A stretch of 64,000 nt of DNA from Rhizomicrobium electricum (GTDB lineage: Bacteria > Pseudomonadota > Alphaproteobacteria > Micropepsales > Micropepsaceae): contig NZ_JAASQS010000010.1 of assembly GCF_011762045.1 (NCBI RefSeq), forward strand, positions 62,001 to 126,000, in the 5' to 3' direction. This document shows, piece by piece, positions 52,058 to 60,067 of the stretch; within the stretch, counting starts at the first letter, position 1; the number at the start of each line of letters is the position of its first letter. The notes under the pieces were generated by a model that ran no database searches, was not told where the DNA came from, and was given only the letters and a program-made list of their open reading frames with translations. The position numbers and the translations under genes were made by a program.

Positions 52058-52368
52058 GGCGTGTCCTTTCGAGCGACAACGCCGGGAAGTCTAGGCTCCC
52101 GCGGGGAGGAGAAATAGGCGAAATAATCGGAAAGCATTGTTTCTGGAAATTGCACAATCTGTCATCCTGGGCGCGCCACGATGATTGCGTCATGTGGCGT
52201 GTGGCGCGACCCAGGATCCACTCAGACACAATTCAGATCTCGAAGTGGTTCCCGGATCGCGCCCACGTGCAAGCTTCGATAATTTTGCGGGCGCGTCCGG
52301 GATGACAAGTGGGGAGGACATTCCGTTCAGGAACATTATAGTGCCGCCTGCTGCTTCGCTTGTTCCCG
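52058..52368. other. Intergenic region upstream of dinB with a repeat element
   Basis: 311 bp, no gene. Nearly half is the 148-bp element at 52160-52307. I looked for an alphaproteobacterial LexA box (GTTC-N7-GTTC) before dinB and did not find one. Confidence 0.45.
52160..52307. repeat. 148-bp repeat-like element with terminal inverted repeats
   Basis: Its ends TGTCATCCTGGGCGCG (52160-52175) and CGCGTCCGGGATGACA (52292-52307) are complements at 14 of 16 positions. An internal CCTGGG-GCGCCAC / GTGGCGCG-CCCAGG inverted pair also lies within. TGTCATCC-ended elements are common between genes in alphaproteobacteria. Confidence 0.6.
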
Positions 52369-53454
52369 ATGTCCGATCCCGTCCGCAAGATCATCCATAT
52401 CGACATGGACGCGTTTTATGCGTCGGTGGAACAGCGCGACAATCCCGAGTTGCGGGGCAAGCCGGTGGCGGTCGGCAGTCCCAGGGCGCGCGGGGTGGTG
52501 GCGGCGGCGAGTTACGAGGCGCGCAAATTCGGCGTGCGTTCGGCGATGCCGTCGACGACGGCGCTGCGCAAATGTCCGGACCTGATCTTCGCGACCCCGC
52601 GGTTCGAGGTTTATCGCGGCGTGTCGCGCCAGATCCGCGCGATCTTCCTCGAATACACGCCGCTGGTGGAGCCCTTGTCGCTCGACGAGGCCTATCTCGA
52701 CGTCACCGCAAACTTGCGCCATCTGCCGAGCGCATCCGACACCGCCGGCGAAATCCGCCGTCGCATTTTCGAATGGACCGGGCTGACCGCCTCGGCCGGC
52801 GTCTCCTACAACAAGTTCCTCGCCAAGCTCGCTTCCGACTACAAGAAGCCGAACGGGCAGTTCGTCGTCTCGCCGGCGATGGGCGAGCGCTTCATCGCCA
52901 CCCTGCCGGTGGCGAAATTCCACGGCGTCGGTCCGGTGACGGCGGAGAAGATGAACAAGCTCGGCATCCACACCGGCGCCGACTTGCGCGGGCAGTCGAT
53001 CGAATTCCTGACCCGCCATTTCGGCCGCTCGGGCGCGTGGTATTTCGATATCGCCCGCGGTATCGACGAACGGCCGGTGGAACCGGACCGGCCGCGCAAA
53101 TCCTCGGGCAGCGAAACCACCCTCCTCACCGATCTCACCGATCCCAACGAAATCGAAAAGGAAGTGCTGGGACAGGCCGACGAAGTCTGGACCTGGTGCG
53201 AGAAGACCGGCACGTACGGGCATACCGTCACCGTGAAGATCAAATATGCCGACTTCCGCCAGATCACCCGCGCCCGCACCTTGAACAAGGCGGTGCTGGC
53301 GCAATCCGATCTGCACGAGATCGCGCTGGCGCTCACCCGCAGCATTTATCCGCTCGAGAACGGCGTCCGGCTGGTGGGCGTGACGGTGTCGCATTTCCCG
53401 GCCGAGGACGGCGACGCTTCGGATCAGCTCGATTTCGATTTCGGCAGGATTTAA
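52369..53454 (+). CDS. dinB: DNA polymerase IV
   Basis: 361 residues, Y-family translesion polymerase. Palm motifs are IHIDMDAFYASVE (metal-binding Asp12) and EPLSLDEAYLDVT (catalytic Asp-Glu). The fingers contain the conserved SYEARKFGVRSAMP, the thumb helix-hairpin-helix reads FHGVGPVTAEKMNKLG, and the little finger is complete. The C-terminus (ASDQLDFDFGRI) may be the beta-clamp motif. The ATG at 52369 is chosen over a TTG three codons upstream. It copies past damaged bases and may be SOS-induced, though no LexA box is visible just upstream. Confidence 0.95.
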   Translation: MSDPVRKIIHIDMDAFYASVEQRDNPELRGKPVAVGSPRARGVVAAASYEARKFGVRSAMPSTTALRKCPDLIFATPRFEVYRGVSRQIRAIFLEYTPLVEPLSLDEAYLDVTANLRHLPSASDTAGEIRRRIFEWTGLTASAGVSYNKFLAKLASDYKKPNGQFVVSPAMGERFIATLPVAKFHGVGPVTAEKMNKLGIHTGADLRGQSIEFLTRHFGRSGAWYFDIARGIDERPVEPDRPRKSSGSETTLLTDLTDPNEIEKEVLGQADEVWTWCEKTGTYGHTVTVKIKYADFRQITRARTLNKAVLAQSDLHEIALALTRSIYPLENGVRLVGVTVSHFPAEDGDASDQLDFDFGRI

Positions 53455-53666
53455 GCAACGCCAGTACCTGCGCTTCGCCGGCAGACAACCTTCGCGCGAC
53501 GGCGCTACCGGCAACCCGAACGCACCGGGTCCCGCACTGGCAAGGGGCCGCATTTGGTAGCGATATCACCACTCCTGCGGCATAGACAGCGCTTACCACC
53601 GAGAGGGATACTGCCCCAGCGTCCGTCAACTCAAGCGGACGACAACAAGATTTGAGGGGAGGATTT

Positions 53667-54854
53667 ATGAACAAGTGGATCGTGGCGCTCTGCGCAGGAG
53701 CGCTTATGGCGGCGTCGGCCGTAGCGGCGGAAACCAAGAGCGGCGACATGCTGGATCATATGATCCTCAGCGCCAGCGGCGACTCCTGGACCGTGTGGGG
53801 CGCGCCGGGGGCCGTGCGCGACGATGCCGGCGTCAAAGGCGGCAAGATCACGCGCGTGACTGCCAAAAAGGGTGCCAATCCCTGGGATGCGCAGGCCTCG
53901 ACGGTCGTGCCGCAAGCGGTGCAGAAGGGCGATATCATTCTGGTCGCTTACTATGCGCGCGTCGAAACACCACCCGCCGGTGCCGCCACCGCCAATATCC
54001 CGAGCGCCAGTATCGGCCTCAACAAAGCCCCCTATACCAGCTTTGCGAGCGAGCCGTCGGCGCCGAACGGAACCTGGGGCGTCTATTACACGTCGGGCGT
54101 CGCCGAAGCCGATCATCCGAAGGGCAGCCTCAATTTCGGCATCCAGCTCGCTGCGGCCGATCAGGTCGTCGATCTCGGCCCGGTCTTCATGTTCAATCTC
54201 GGACCCAATTGGGATCTCACCAAAATTCCGCACAACAAGCTGGCCGCCGCCGCGCCGGCAGCCCCTGCTGCGCCTGCCGCGGCCTCATCGCCGGAAGCCG
54301 CTTATGCCGCCGATCTCGCCAAGCTCCGCACCAAGCTGCCGGTCAAAGGCGTTTTGATCAACGATCCGACGCAAATCTATTCCTACGGTCCCGACATCAC
54401 CGAGACCCAGATCGCTGCGGCCGACATCACCGGCGGCAAAGCCAAGCGCATCGTGACCAACAAGGCAGGCGCTCATCCTTATGACGACGGCGCGTCCAGC
54501 CCGATCTCGGCCGCCATCAAGAAAGGCGATGTCGTGTTCGCCGCCGTGCTGGTGCGTGCGACGGAACCTGCGCCGGGCGCGCAGGCGGCTCTGATTCCGG
54601 AACTCGGCGTGCATCTGGCGGGCGCACCCTACACCGCCATCGCCACCTCGTCGGCGACCGCACCCAAAGGCCAGTGGACCTGGGTTTATGCCAGCGGCGT
54701 CGCCACGACCGATTACGCCTCCGGCACCACCGGCTTCGCCATGCAGCTCGGCGGCAGCGCACAGACTCTCGATATCGGCGCCGTCTACGTTCTCAATCTC
54801 GGACCGGGCGTCGACACCAACAAGCTGCCGAACAATTTCGGCAAGCCGTTCTGA
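53667..54854 (+). CDS. Secreted protein with two related beta-sandwich-like domains
   Basis: 395 residues. The signal peptide is at about 1-22 (WIVALCAGALMAASAVAA). Two domains of about 170 residues are clearly related, sharing WTVWGAPGA / IYSYGPDIT, GGKITRVTAKKGANPWD / GGKAKRIVTNKAGAHPYD, VYYTSGVAEADHPKGS / VYASGVATTDYASGT, and FMFNLGPNWDLTKIPHNK / YVLNLGPGVDTNKLPNN. An Ala/Pro linker (AAAPAAPAAPAAA) joins them. The jelly-roll-like pattern resembles carbohydrate-binding modules, but no enzyme motif is seen. A strong GGGGAGG site precedes the ATG, and a terminator follows. Probably a periplasmic or surface glycan-binding protein. Confidence 0.75.
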   Translation: MNKWIVALCAGALMAASAVAAETKSGDMLDHMILSASGDSWTVWGAPGAVRDDAGVKGGKITRVTAKKGANPWDAQASTVVPQAVQKGDIILVAYYARVETPPAGAATANIPSASIGLNKAPYTSFASEPSAPNGTWGVYYTSGVAEADHPKGSLNFGIQLAAADQVVDLGPVFMFNLGPNWDLTKIPHNKLAAAAPAAPAAPAAASSPEAAYAADLAKLRTKLPVKGVLINDPTQIYSYGPDITETQIAAADITGGKAKRIVTNKAGAHPYDDGASSPISAAIKKGDVVFAAVLVRATEPAPGAQAALIPELGVHLAGAPYTAIATSSATAPKGQWTWVYASGVATTDYASGTTGFAMQLGGSAQTLDIGAVYVLNLGPGVDTNKLPNNFGKPF

Positions 54855-54877
54855 TCGGACGCTATGGGGGAAATGGG

Positions 54878-54912
54878 ACCCGGTACGGGATGCCGTGCCG
54901 GGTCTTTTTTTT
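54878..54912 (+). terminator. Rho-independent terminator
   Basis: ACCCGGTACGG pairs with CCGTGCCGGGT (54893-54903) through one G-T pair, and a T-rich tract follows at once. It ends the transcript of the two-domain secreted protein. Confidence 0.85.
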
Positions 54913-55031
54913 GTGGTGGTAAAGCACTCGAACAATAGCTCCGCGTTCTTTCCTCCCTCGCGGATATCAAATCGAAGACCCGCACTTTGTTCGGATAGCG
55001 GGGGAGGAAAGACAGATTCTCGTCAGATTTC

Positions 55032-55883
55032 CTATTGCAGCTTTTGGATCAGCCTTTGCGCGTCGAACGGCGCTTTCACCTTGGCATCGTTGTCGAAATA
55101 GACGAACACGTCGCGCTTTTTCTTGCGTCCCGGTTTCCCCACCCGCGGACCGTCGGCAATTCCGGCCGAGGTCCAGGCCCGGATGCGCCCCGCCCAGGTG
55201 TCGAGCGCTTTGTCGGTATAACCCGAAACATAAAGCCGTTCGGAGCCGTGCAAGCGGCAATAGACGAAATCGCTGGTCTCATCCATCAGACACGGCCATT
55301 CCACCGTGTCGGCGACGACCAGCGCCACGTCGTATTTTTTCAAGAGCGCGATGAAGGCCGGATCGCGAAAAGACTCGTTGCGGATTTCGAGCGCGTGCCG
55401 CACCGGGCGTTCGGCATCGGTCCTGGTAAGCACGCTGCCGAGGCGGCCGTCGTTCTTGCGAGCCAGCGCGGCGGCTTCGCGGGTGGTGTGCGGCAGCAAA
55501 GCCAGGAACGTCTCCAGCCGCTCCGGATCGAAACGGAAACTCGGCGGCACCTGCCACAACAGCGGACCGAGCTTCTGCTTCAGCGCCAGAAGACCGGAAG
55601 CGAAGAAATTGGCGACGGCCCGATCCGCCTCTTTTAACCGGAGGACATGGGTGATGTAGCGCGGCGCCTTAACCGAGAACATGAAGTCGTCCGGGGTCTG
55701 ATCGTACCAGGCGGAAAAACTCGCCGGCCGCTGCAGCGCATAGAAGGTGCCGTTGATCTCGATGCTGCGGAAGGTGCGCGAGGCGAACGGCAGTTCGTCC
55801 TTCTGGCGCAAGTCCTCGGGATAGAACACGCCCCGCCACGGCTTGTAGCGCCATCCCGAAATGCCGATCCGGACCTCTGCCAT
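55032..55883 (-). CDS. DUF72 family protein
   Basis: 283 residues with the TIM-barrel-like DUF72 (YecE) pattern. RIGISGWRYKPWRGVFYP is the N-terminal signature, then TFRSIEINGTFYALQRPASF, FMFSVKAPRYITHVLRL, FVYCRLHGSERLYVSGY and VFVYFDNDAKVKAPFDAQRL. The function is unproven; the fold resembles xylose-isomerase-type barrels. The ATG at 55883 has GGGAGTGAG upstream and starts the conserved block. It is cytoplasmic, and no operon is evident. Confidence 0.92.
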   Translation of the reverse strand: MAEVRIGISGWRYKPWRGVFYPEDLRQKDELPFASRTFRSIEINGTFYALQRPASFSAWYDQTPDDFMFSVKAPRYITHVLRLKEADRAVANFFASGLLALKQKLGPLLWQVPPSFRFDPERLETFLALLPHTTREAAALARKNDGRLGSVLTRTDAERPVRHALEIRNESFRDPAFIALLKKYDVALVVADTVEWPCLMDETSDFVYCRLHGSERLYVSGYTDKALDTWAGRIRAWTSAGIADGPRVGKPGRKKKRDVFVYFDNDAKVKAPFDAQRLIQKLQ

Positions 55884-56007
55884 GCTCACTCCCGTCGCGG
55901 TACACAACCCGCACGGGCGGGCCCCGGTTGCAATGCCGCGGAAGGACAGCCTATTTCACGCCGAGGCTCTGCTATAAGGCCATCCCGCCGGAACGGTCGA
56001 AGCTCCC

Positions 56008-56466
56008 ATGCGCTACACGCTGAATGTCAACGGTCAGGATTGCAGCGTCGATGTCGACGCGGATACGCCGCTGTTGTGGGTGCTGCGCAATTCCCTCAAT
56101 CTCAAAGGCACCCGGTACGGCTGCGGCAAGGGCGAGTGCGGCGCCTGCACGGTGCATATCGACGGCGTTCCCAAGCAGGCGTGCCAGACGCCGATATCGG
56201 CGCTCGGAACCTCCAAGATCGTCACGCTCGAAGGCATCGGCGATACGGCAGCAGGCAAACGCGTTTTGGCGGCATGGATGAAGGCTCGCGCGACCCAGTG
56301 CGGCTATTGCCAGGGCGGACTGATCATGGCGGCCGCCGCGCTGCTGGCGGAGAACCCGAAACCCAATGACGACGAGATCGGGAACGCGATGGAAGGCCAT
56401 CTCTGCCGCTGCGGGACGTACGCGCGCGTCCGACACGCGATCGAACTGGCGACCGATGAAAAGTGA
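56008..56466 (+). CDS. 2Fe-2S subunit of a molybdenum hydroxylase (IorA/CoxS-like)
   Basis: 152 residues. Both [2Fe-2S] clusters of the xanthine-oxidase small-subunit type are complete: ferredoxin-like Cys39, Cys44, Cys47 and Cys59, and helical-domain Cys98, Cys101, Cys133 and Cys135 (QCGYCQGG and CRCGTY). It passes electrons from a molybdopterin large subunit. The closest type is the isoquinoline 1-oxidoreductase alpha subunit. No large subunit or cofactor gene lies beside it; the next gene is on the opposite strand and unrelated. It must therefore pair with a partner elsewhere or be a remnant. Confidence 0.9.
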   Translation: MRYTLNVNGQDCSVDVDADTPLLWVLRNSLNLKGTRYGCGKGECGACTVHIDGVPKQACQTPISALGTSKIVTLEGIGDTAAGKRVLAAWMKARATQCGYCQGGLIMAAAALLAENPKPNDDEIGNAMEGHLCRCGTYARVRHAIELATDEK

Positions 56467-56507
56467 ACGCACCCCCGGCCGAAAAACCCGGCCGGGGATG
56501 GCTCTTC

Positions 56508-57386
56508 TTACATGCGCGTATCGTGAACGTGCCCGGCGGTCTCGGCACGCCAGTTCCAGGCCGGCATTCCGCCGCGCTGACGATCGCGTCCGCCTTCGAC
56601 GGCCGCATACCACGCCACCGCCGCACCGAGCAGCAAGCCGGCGGCAGCCATGAAGGCCTGCAACACGGCCGCGACGCGGGCGCGATGAAGTTCCTGTGCC
56701 GAGGCTGCGATCACCCGCTCGACGCGCGCGGCCGCGGCATCGGAGGACAAACCGGTACGGTCGTAGACCATCGTCGCGAGGTAGTTACGCTCCTCGGAAC
56801 CGATGCCGACGTGACCGTTGCTCTTGAGCAAGATCCGCGAAGCTTCGGCGCGCCGCGCCGCCAGCAGATTGGCGTCGGTGGTGTTGCGCGTCGACCGGAA
56901 CAACTCGTCGAGCTCCGAGGCGATGATGTTTTCGCCGGCGGTCGACGCCCCCGGCCCCATGGTGCCGCCCGACGGTGCCATCATCGGCGTCACGGCGGCC
57001 GCTCCGGCCAGACCGATCAGCGCGGTGATGAGGATCGCAAGGCCCCAAGTGACGAGGCCGTGCACGCCGTCGCGGAACTCGCTTTCATGCACGGTCGGCG
57101 TGCGGAACGCGGTGCGCATCCGTCCGGCGATGTAGCCGCCGAAGCCGAAGGCGCACAGCGCCACCAGGATCAGGAACAATCCCGACAGGATCCACAGCCA
57201 CGCACTGGAATCGCGCCAGGTCGGGGCCGTCGACACCACCGACAGGCCGATACCGGCGCCGAACGCCAGCAAAGTGAACGATATTCCGGCCGCCGCGATC
57301 GCACCGGCAATCACGCTCGACCACTGCACGAACGGCGCTGCGCCGTCGCTTGCCGCCTGGGTCGGCGGAATGCTCGCGGAACTCAT
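56508..57386 (-). CDS. Membrane protein of unknown function (292 aa)
   Basis: 292 residues with about four membrane helices: VIAGAIAAAGISFTLLAFGA, LWILSGLFLILVALCAFGFG, LVTWGLAILITALIGLAGAA, and a C-terminal helix near AVLQAFMAAAGLLLGAAVAW. A periplasmic or cytoplasmic helical segment of about 90 residues separates the last two (SELDELFRSTRNTTDANLLA). It resembles uncharacterised alphaproteobacterial membrane proteins of the PhnA-like type, but I am not certain of the family. Its start overlaps the stop of a 24-aa membrane peptide gene (TGATG), so the pair is translationally coupled and may form a complex. Confidence 0.75.
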   Translation of the reverse strand: MSSASIPPTQAASDGAAPFVQWSSVIAGAIAAAGISFTLLAFGAGIGLSVVSTAPTWRDSSAWLWILSGLFLILVALCAFGFGGYIAGRMRTAFRTPTVHESEFRDGVHGLVTWGLAILITALIGLAGAAAVTPMMAPSGGTMGPGASTAGENIIASELDELFRSTRNTTDANLLAARRAEASRILLKSNGHVGIGSEERNYLATMVYDRTGLSSDAAAARVERVIAASAQELHRARVAAVLQAFMAAAGLLLGAAVAWYAAVEGGRDRQRGGMPAWNWRAETAGHVHDTRM

Positions 57387-57460
57387 CAGCGCAGTCCGAA
57401 AAACGAAAGAATGGCGACGATGACGACGACGAGTCCAACCAGATAAATGATGCCGTTCAT
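57386..57460 (-). CDS. 24-aa single-helix membrane peptide coupled to the 292-aa membrane protein
   Basis: A 24-codon ORF (starts MNGIIYLVGL, ends FFGLR), essentially one membrane helix. Its TGA shares a base with the ATG of the downstream membrane-protein gene, and a GGGAT site precedes it. Very similar tiny peptides occur beside such membrane proteins in alphaproteobacteria, to my recollection, which supports a real gene. It may be a subunit or regulator of the larger protein. Confidence 0.55.
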   Translation of the reverse strand: MNGIIYLVGLVVVIVAILSFFGLR

Positions 57461-57594
57461 GGATTTTATCCCGCTTTCATGTGTCCGGGTGAACGGCCCG
57501 CAGGCGCAATGGTTCCGACCGCGGCAGCATGCGCGTTTGGGATGCCCCGCGCCTCGCATAAGATCGGCCCAAGAGTTCCAGCGGGAGAACCTTC

Positions 57595-58557
57595 GTGAAA
57601 CGGCTTGTTGCGACGACAGCATTCCTGGCACTGGTGGCGGGTGCGGCCACGGCCCAGTTGCAGCAAAGCAACGGTTCCGGCGGCGCCGTCGGACCGGCCC
57701 CGATCACCAATCCCGGTGCCGGAAACCCGCCGAGCTACAAGGACCCGTACGCCGGCAAGAAAGCCAAAGCGCCGAGCAAGGAAGATGTCCTGCGGGACGC
57801 CGCCGCGCTGGCGAAGCCGCTGTTCTGCGAGGTCACCGACGCCAAACTGCTCGCCGACGGCAACGCCGACATCAACGGCAAATCGGTGCATGTGCGCACC
57901 TACGAGACCGCGTGCAGCAACGGTCTCGGCTATTTCCTGGTCGATCAGGCGCCCGAACCGATGGTGGGCTTCTCCTGTTTCGGCGCCGACGCCACCCACG
58001 CGGCCGACGTCGCGGCAGGGCGCGAGCCGCAGCCGACCTGCAGCCTGCCCGCCAATGCCGACGTGAAAAAGGCAGCGGGCGCGGTGCTTTCCCGCCTCGG
58101 CCTGCAATGCACGGTGACGGCGCTGCGCCCGATCGGACGCGACACCAAAGCCAATACCGAACTCACCGAAGCCGCCTGCAGCGGCGGTACCGGATATATC
58201 ATCGCGAGCCCCCTGCCCGGTGTGACGCAACCGGTTTCGGCATTGAGCTGTCCGGACTCCTATCGCCGCGGCGTCGCCTGCAAGCTGTCGAGCAACGGCG
58301 CGCCACTGGTGACCCTCGACACGTTCAAACAGGCTTTGAAGCAACACAACGTCGCCTGCACGGTAGAGGACACACGCTTGATCGGGCGCCAGAACGCCTC
58401 CAAACGCCATGTCGTCGAATTCAAGTGTCCGGAACATCCCGAGGGCCTCGTCGCCTTCATCCCGCTCGAGGATTCGACCGCCCCGTTCGAAACGATGGGC
58501 TGCTCCGATGCCGGCTATAAGCACCATATCGTCTGCTCGCTGACGCAGCTTCGCTGA
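57595..58557 (+). CDS. Secreted protein with three cysteine-containing repeats
   Basis: 320 residues. The signal peptide is at about 1-20 (LVATTAFLALVAGAATA), followed by a Pro/Gly-rich linker. Three repeats of about 80 residues share a pattern of Cys, then a Gly-containing loop, then Cys pairs: PLFCEVTDAKLLADG, GLQCTVTALRPIGRDTKANT and NVACTVEDTRLIGRQNAS. Each is followed by TACSNGLGYFLVD-like strands. Paired cysteines suggest disulfide-stabilised periplasmic domains. No family is recognised. It is followed one base later by the DUF2905 gene, so the two may be co-transcribed. Confidence 0.72.
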   Translation: MKRLVATTAFLALVAGAATAQLQQSNGSGGAVGPAPITNPGAGNPPSYKDPYAGKKAKAPSKEDVLRDAAALAKPLFCEVTDAKLLADGNADINGKSVHVRTYETACSNGLGYFLVDQAPEPMVGFSCFGADATHAADVAAGREPQPTCSLPANADVKKAAGAVLSRLGLQCTVTALRPIGRDTKANTELTEAACSGGTGYIIASPLPGVTQPVSALSCPDSYRRGVACKLSSNGAPLVTLDTFKQALKQHNVACTVEDTRLIGRQNASKRHVVEFKCPEHPEGLVAFIPLEDSTAPFETMGCSDAGYKHHIVCSLTQLR

Positions 58558-58558
58558 C

Positions 58559-58759
58559 ATGGCGCGGCTGCTGATCGTCGGCGGCGTGGTGCTGATCCTG
58601 GCCGGACTGGCGTGGCCCTGGCTGAGCCGACTCGGCCTCGGCCGCCTGCCCGGCGACATCCTGATCCAGCGCGGGCAGACGAGTTTCTACTTCCCGATCG
58701 TGACCTGCATCATCGTCTCGGTGGTGCTGTCGCTGCTGTTCTGGCTGTTCCGAAAATAG
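58559..58759 (+). CDS. DUF2905 family membrane protein
   Basis: 66 residues with two membrane helices (LLIVGGVVLILAGLAWPWLS and FYFPIVTCIIVSVVLSLLFW) joined by the signature loop RLGLGRLPGDILIQRGQTS. This is the full DUF2905 pattern; its function is unknown. It begins one base after the stop of the cysteine-repeat protein, indicating one operon. No adjacent gene suggests a pathway. Confidence 0.88.
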   Translation: MARLLIVGGVVLILAGLAWPWLSRLGLGRLPGDILIQRGQTSFYFPIVTCIIVSVVLSLLFWLFRK

Positions 58760-58870
58760 ACAGATGAGCGATTTCAGGGGCCAATCGCTCACAACTGCGG
58801 CAAGGCGCAACGTGGCCATAAGCGCTCAAATGCGGATAATCATCGCGCATTTCCGATCAGGAGCGCTCCC

Positions 58871-60019
58871 ATGGGCTTCCGCCTGTGCTTCCCCAAAATC
58901 AACATCAGCGGCGCGGGCTGCCTCGCCGAGGTCCCGGCCGAACTCGTCAAACGCGGTCTCAAGCGGCCGCTGATCGTGACCGATGCGGTGCTGGTGAAAG
59001 CGGGCGTGGTCGCGCCGCTGATCGCGGATCTGCAGATGGCCGATCTGGCGCCGGTGGTATTCGACGGCGTCATTCCCAATCCGACCGTCGCGGTGGTGGA
59101 CGCGGCCTACGCGGCCTTCAAGAACGGGCGCTGCGATTGCGTCCTCGGCGTCGGCGGCGGCAGCCCGATCGACACCGCCAAGGCGGTGCGGATTCTCTCG
59201 GCCAATGCGGGACCGATCACGCTCTATAACGGCATCGGCAAGGTCGGCAAGGAAGGCGCCTTCCTCGTCGCCATCAACACCACCGCCGGCACGGCGGCGG
59301 AAGTCACCTCCAACGCGGTCATCACCGACACCGCCAACGCGGTGAAGATGGTCATCATCGACGCCAACATCATTCCCGACATCTCGGTCAACGATCCCAA
59401 GATGATGGTCAGCGTGCCCAAAGGCACCACCGCGGCGACCGGCATGGACGCCCTCACCCATGCGGTGGAAGCCTATGTCTCGGTCGGCGCCCATCCGCTC
59501 ACGGATCACGCCGCGCTCGAAGCCATCCGCATCATCGCGCAATACCTGCCGCGCGCGGTCGCGAACGGCCACGATCTCGTCGCGCGCGAACAGATGGCCT
59601 ATGGCGAATTCATCGCCGGTCTCGCCTTCAACAGCGCGGGGCTGGGCCTTGTCCATGCCATGGCGCATCAGCCGGGCGCGGTGAAGGATCTGCCGCACGG
59701 AGTCTGCAACGCCATTCTCCTGCCGGTGGTGGAAGCCTTCAACCGTCCGCATGCGGTCAAGCGCTTCGCCCGGATCGCCGAAGCCCTGGGCGTCGAAACC
59801 GCCAATCTCAACGACGAGCAGGCAAGCCACGCCGCCATCGAAGCCATCCGCGATCTATCGATCAAAGTCGGTATTCCGAAGGGCTTCGCCGAACTCGGCG
59901 TGACCGAGGCCGATCTCGCCGATTTCGTGCCCAAGGCGCTCAAAGACCCCTGCGCCGGCGGCAATCCGATTCCGGCCACGGCCGACGACGTGCTGAGGCT
60001 GTACAAGCAGGCGATGTAA
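58871..60019 (+). CDS. Iron-containing alcohol dehydrogenase
   Basis: 382 residues, normal for group III Fe-ADH. The N-terminal dinucleotide-binding domain contains VLGVGGGSPIDTAKAVRIL, and the metal site is in GMDALTHAVEAYVS plus HAMAHQPGAVKDLPHGVCNA, giving the Asp/His ligands. It interconverts alcohols and aldehydes with NAD(P)H; substrates from 1,3-propanediol to ethanol or lactaldehyde are possible. AGGAG lies 7 nt before the ATG. It is cytoplasmic and stands alone between DUF2905 and the DUF4038 gene. Confidence 0.92.
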   Translation: MGFRLCFPKINISGAGCLAEVPAELVKRGLKRPLIVTDAVLVKAGVVAPLIADLQMADLAPVVFDGVIPNPTVAVVDAAYAAFKNGRCDCVLGVGGGSPIDTAKAVRILSANAGPITLYNGIGKVGKEGAFLVAINTTAGTAAEVTSNAVITDTANAVKMVIIDANIIPDISVNDPKMMVSVPKGTTAATGMDALTHAVEAYVSVGAHPLTDHAALEAIRIIAQYLPRAVANGHDLVAREQMAYGEFIAGLAFNSAGLGLVHAMAHQPGAVKDLPHGVCNAILLPVVEAFNRPHAVKRFARIAEALGVETANLNDEQASHAAIEAIRDLSIKVGIPKGFAELGVTEADLADFVPKALKDPCAGGNPIPATADDVLRLYKQAM

Positions 60020-60067
60020 CGGCTTCGTCGATTGCGAGGCACCAAGCGCACCGCTAGGCTGCCGCGC

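Noticed and set aside
52310-52368. GTTCAGGAAC upstream of dinB as an SOS (LexA) box
   Set aside because: Alphaproteobacterial LexA sites have GTTC-N7-GTTC spacing, and this 10-bp palindrome does not fit.
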